Part shown: piece by piece, positions 19,780 through 23,023 of the stretch
Position numbering within the stretch: the first letter of the stretch is position 1
How the letters are laid out: each line of letters opens with the position of its first letter
DNA from: Entamoeba invadens IP1
Lineage: Eukaryota; Evosea; Mastigamoebida; Endamoebidae
Length of the DNA stretch: 23,023 nucleotides
NCBI RefSeq assembly: GCF_000330505.1
Contig: NW_004440352.1
Span: 7,906 to 30,928, forward strand
Direction of reading: 5' to 3'
Position numbers and translations under genes: made by a program
The notes under the pieces: model-generated
Seen by the model: the letters and a program-made list of their open reading frames with translations, nothing else
Told to the model about the DNA's origin: nothing
Databases searched by the model: none

Positions 19780-19987
19780 TTTAATTTAAAAATATGTGTA
19801 TATTTTTAAGTTTAAACAAAAGTATTATTTTTATTGTTAATTGCTTTGTTAATGAAAATAAATAGCAATGTTATTATGTAATGGTAGTATTAATTGGGTA
19901 GTATATTTTAGTGAATTTCAATGTGTTCACTAAGCTATTTTTGGTTTTTTGTGATATTTTATATAATTGTATATATTAAAATAACTA

Positions 19988-20867
19988 AACTGTTTTCAAA
20001 ACTCTGTACTGGGATGCCCCGATTTTTTAGACAAATAATTTCTAAATAATTTTTCCTTTGCTTAATCCTCATTTTTTGTTATAAATATTTACTCAAAAAA
20101 AAACAAAATAACGAACCTGACTTTTTTAAATTTTACTTGACAAATAAATCTTCCACCAAAAATTTACTTGAAAAATATAAAAAACAAACTTGGGATTAAA
20201 ATTTTAATTACCATAACACAAATTTTGCCAAAAACATAAAACACAACTTTATAATTAAATGTCCATGTTTACAGAATCACCAAGTCGTGTTTTGGATAAA
20301 AATGAAAAGTACTAATGAGTAAAACAAGCATTGAGAGAAGATAAATAGGTTAAGACAATACAATTGAAAAGTTTTTTAATTTTTGAACTGTTTATTTTAT
20401 TTAAGACTGTTTTGATTAATAACATTGATTGTTTAAATGTTTGTTTTATGTTATCGATTACTTTTTTAATTGTTAAAATGAATAGAAACTTATTATTAAT
20501 TTAAGTGTTGTATCATTTGATGCAATAAAGTCCTTCATTACATCGTTTGTTTATTGTGATATTATTGTTTATCTTGTGTTTGTTAGAAATGGGTTGTTTA
20601 CTCACGTTTAGTTACAAAATAAACCACTGACCAAATAACGAACCTAGAAAATCGGGGAAGATTTACCCAACATTTGGGTGATTTCCCGATTTTTTGTTCA
20701 ATAATTGAAACTGTATTGGTTTTTTAGTGTTTTAAATTGTGTACCGTTGTTGGTTCAACAAAAAGGAAAATAAAAAATAAAACAAATAAAAAATAGTAAA
20801 TAACGGGAAACTAGGACAAAGGGTTTATATAAATTTTGGAAACGGTACAGAGTTTTGAAATACAGTT
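19988..20867. mobile_element. MITE-like element, about 880 bp, TA-flanked
   Basis: The left end AACTGTTTTCAAAACTCTGT (19988-20007) and the reverse complement of the right end, AACTGTATTTCAAAACTCTG (20867-20848), match with a single inserted base over about 22 bp. TA flanks both sides (19986-19987 and 20868-20869), as for Tc1/mariner-type insertions. The interior has no ORF over 60 codons but has its own structure: CCCCGATTTT near the left end is inverted at 20648-20657, AAATAACGAACCT is repeated directly (20106-20118 and 20633-20645), and a nested hairpin lies at 20648-20693. Confidence 0.6.
20648..20693. repeat. nested hairpin inside the MITE-like element
   Basis: The outer stem is AAAATCGGG (20648-20656) with CCCGATTTT (20685-20693). 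The inner stem is ACCCAA (20665-20670) with TTGGGT (20674-20679) and a 3-base loop. Much richer in G+C than its surroundings. Confidence 0.6.
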
Positions 20868-20869
20868 TA

Positions 20870-21304
20870 TATTGATTAGTTTTTATATTTTGTGTTTTTT
20901 TACTTGAATTCAAAAGTCAGAGTTTCCCAAGTGTCTAAAAACGGTAGCAGATTTGATAATTTTTTGTTTTTGTCATATCAAAAGAAATTTTATTAAAAAA
21001 ATCATTGAAAAAAAGTTTGTTGGTAAATTCTGTTTTTTTATTAATTGATTTAAAAATAAAAATGAGCGAAATTCCTATTAATAAGTGGTAATCCTAATAA
21101 TAATACCCACAAAAACAACCAATCAATTTAAAATGTTGTTGGATTGTTTAAACAAAAAATGATGTAAATTTGAGTAAATTTAACTGTAAGAACGGGCATG
21201 TGAGCTACAATTTTATTATTATTTCTAAAATAAATAACCAATTAATTTATTAAATTATTATTATACCAATTTTAACGCAACAGATAAAAAACAAATCAAT
21301 TACA
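20870..21304. other. AT-rich spacer, no gene seen
   Basis: No ORF, tRNA or repeat that I can support. It is the upstream side of the structured island at 21305. Confidence 0.5.
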
Positions 21305-21420
21305 GGATTGGCAACTCAAGAATCAACTAAGTACCACAGCCCACGCGTACAACATCGTGTACTTTATTGTGGGCCGGTAGGCCAACATCAAAACCTTTCT
21401 CGAATTTTGAAAGGTTTTTT
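21305..21420 (+). ncRNA. candidate structured non-coding RNA, unidentified
   Basis: A sharp, less AT-rich island of about 116 bases with several pairings. TTGGC (21308-21312) pairs with GCCAA (21381-21385) and closes the unit. GCCCAC (21339-21344) pairs with GTGGGC (21369-21374). AAGTAC(C)AC (21329-21337) can pair with GTGTACTT (21357-21364), which competes with the inner stem of the former. GGCC-GGTA-GGCC (21372-21383) is a further small hairpin. It ends in AAAACCTTTC-TCGAATTTT-GAAAGGTTTT (21390-21418), a 10-bp stem running into a T-run that could stop Pol III. It does not match U1-U6, SRP or tRNA sequences as I know them. An 84-codon open frame crosses it (21308-21562) but starts at TTG and turns into low-complexity sequence, so RNA is the better reading. 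Confidence 0.45.
21390..21420 (+). terminator. terminator-like hairpin with T-run
   Basis: AAAACCTTTC and GAAAGGTTTT form a 10-bp stem with a 9-base loop and end in TTTTTT. In a eukaryote this fits a 3' end of a Pol III transcript or a protective 3' stem rather than a bacterial-type terminator. Confidence 0.45.
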
Positions 21421-22102
21421 ATTCATGTCAACTATGTTGTTTATATTTGTTCTCAGTTCGTTCTTTTATAGCACAAATTACAATTATAATTATATTTTCT
21501 ATAATTTATTATTACAATTAAGCAACAATGATTATTGCAATCACAATTCTGGTCTCGTTTAAAACTATATATTATAAATTAAAACAATTAACATAATTGG
21601 TTTTCATTTTATTAAAAAAAAGTAATTTGTTGTTGTATTTTTATATTTACAATTATATTGTTTTTCAAATGGCATATTTAAAAAGATTAAAAAACTCATT
21701 TAAATTTTTAATAATTGTTATTATATACATAGTTTTTTTTATTTTCAATGGTATATCTTAGTTGTTTTAATTATTCTCAAATGTGTTTTTATTATATATA
21801 ATTTAAATATAAAAAAACATTTTTGTAATTTAGTTTGGCAATAAGTGGTTTTTAAGCGAATTTGGTGTTTTTATTTAAATTTAAATGTTTTGAAATTCAA
21901 AATATTTTACAATTTTTGTACATACAAAATCGGGATTTTTATGCTTATTATTCTACCAATAAATTAAAATTTTTTATTTTTACATTAGTTAAATAATTAA
22001 TTTAATTACATATATTTTATAGTAGTTTCATATAAAACAGAAAAACTATTTTTTAATGATTAATATTTAGTTTAAATAGTTATCTAAAATAAAACTTTAG
22101 GT
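21421..22102. other. AT-rich spacer, no gene seen
   Basis: Very AT-rich simple sequence without ORFs or RNA genes that I can support. Confidence 0.5.
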
Positions 22103-22497
22103 TTATTTTTGTATTATTATTTTGTTCAAAGGCAAAACAAGGAAATATGTTTTTGATGTTTTGATCTTTAATTTATTTAACAATTTTGAGAAGGCTTGGA
22201 AGAACCAAAAATAAATCAAATCTGCTACAGTTTTTTTGATTACTTTGGGAAACTCTGCAACAACTCTTTTTATTTGTATTCTTTCACTTAGAATTTGCCA
22301 CAAAATTTTTAGATGATATCATATTCTTGGTTTATACTATCTTTACTTTGTGATGAACAACTTCCAATAGATTTAAAATTTGCAATATAATATAAAGAAA
22401 TAAAATATTGGCTTGTAAATATGTTCACATTAAAAACACTCATCCATAGTAACAGCAAATCAAAAGACATAAGAACTTTTATTTCTATATTTAGCAC
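22103..22497 (-). pseudogene. possible protein gene relic, unidentified
   Basis: Two open minus-strand pieces join across a stop and a frame change. The upstream one (22309-22497) ends SIGSCSSQSKDSINQEYDII. The downstream one (22103-22303) continues ILSERIQIKRVVAEFPKVIK. The amphipathic, Lys/Val-rich sequence and slightly richer composition suggest former coding, but no family was recognised. It may also be chance. Confidence 0.25.
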
Positions 22498-23023
22498 TTC
22501 TGGCCATATATATTTTTAAGTAAAGACCTGCGACATAAAAGGGTGTAAAAAACCCGCTTTTGATAATTTAATAGTAAAATGATAATATGATTATGGTTTT
22601 TTGTATAGTTTATTTTTTTCCTTTTTTTCGATTTGATTCAAAAAACAAGGTTTACAAGAGTTTTTTCGACTTTTTCAAGATGCAGATGTTTGTAATTGAA
22701 ATTAGTTTGTTGTTTTTATGTAAAGTATAGGCTTGATTTGCCGAATGATAAAAGGAGGAGCAAGAAAGATTGACTTCGAAACTGTTCGTTGAAGCCAAAA
22801 TAACCAAAAAACAACTCAGAATTTATCAAATAAAATGAACTTTTTATTAAATATTTTTTCAATTTTTTGCAGAAATAAAAAACTCAAAAACACTAACCCG
22901 CGAGTGTACCTTTTTTTCACACCCCCTTTCACTCCTTTATAATATTTTTTTCAATTTTTTAATCATCCATTAAACAAATACTCAACAGTCAAATCTATTA
23001 CCTTTCGAGCAACATAGTAAATG
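22498..23023. other. AT-rich stretch with a loose inverted repeat
   Basis: AAAGGGTGTAAAAAACCCGC (about 22538-22557) and the reverse complement of about 22897-22929 share AAAGGG(G)TGT(G)AAAAAA and CGGGTT, possibly the degraded ends of a 400-bp element. A short frame at 22747-22794 reads MIKGGARKIDFETVR then stop. No gene could be named. Confidence 0.3.

Noticed and set aside
21308..21562. 84-codon open frame over the structured island
   Set aside because: It begins at TTG, crosses stable stems, and its second half is Tyr/Asn low-complexity; an RNA reading explains the composition better.

Overview
This is a strongly AT-rich eukaryotic window with only two intact protein genes and a large amount of decayed and mobile DNA. 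The content fits an Entamoeba genome, and a DNA-transposon-rich species such as E. invadens is the best guess. The reasons are intronless short-UTR genes, a TATTTAAA box close to a start codon, TLDc and SPRY proteins, relics of BspA-like leucine-rich repeats, and mariner and hAT transposon remains with no sign of bacterial features. The species call is inference, not proof.

Layout. Positions 1-4,710 are transposon remains. They hold a broken hAT-like transposase (about 264-1,777), a mariner/Tc1-like element with about 200-bp terminal inverted repeats and a frameshifted DDE transposase (2,663-4,346), and a hAT-type terminal sequence (4,693-4,706). The two living genes follow, in tandem on the plus strand: a coiled-coil/SPRY protein (5,552-6,487) and a coiled-coil/TLDc protein (6,795-7,658). 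Next come relics: a BspA-like LRR pseudogene (about 8,320-8,863), an unidentified minus-strand pseudogene (about 9,570-10,430) and three tRNA-Gly(UCC)-like sequences on the minus strand (9,241, 10,584 and 12,162).

Positions 12,240-15,160 are mostly non-coding but carry a cluster of CTGAGGAT/ATCCTCAG motifs that can form alternative hairpins. At about 15,380-16,640 lies the C-terminal part of a VPS13-like gene on the minus strand, broken by frameshifts and stops, next to a (TTG)20 microsatellite and two adjacent hairpins. From 17,581 to 20,868 there are two apparent non-autonomous inverted-repeat elements, one of about 2.2 kb and one of about 880 bp. A compact structured island at 21,305-21,420, ending in a hairpin plus T-run, is the best candidate for an undescribed non-coding RNA. 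The rest to 23,023 is AT-rich with at most one weak relic.

The two intact genes share a design: an N-terminal coiled coil followed by one C-terminal beta-rich domain. Nothing shows that they work together. The window reads mainly as a gene-poor, repeat-rich region where gene fragments and transposons accumulate.
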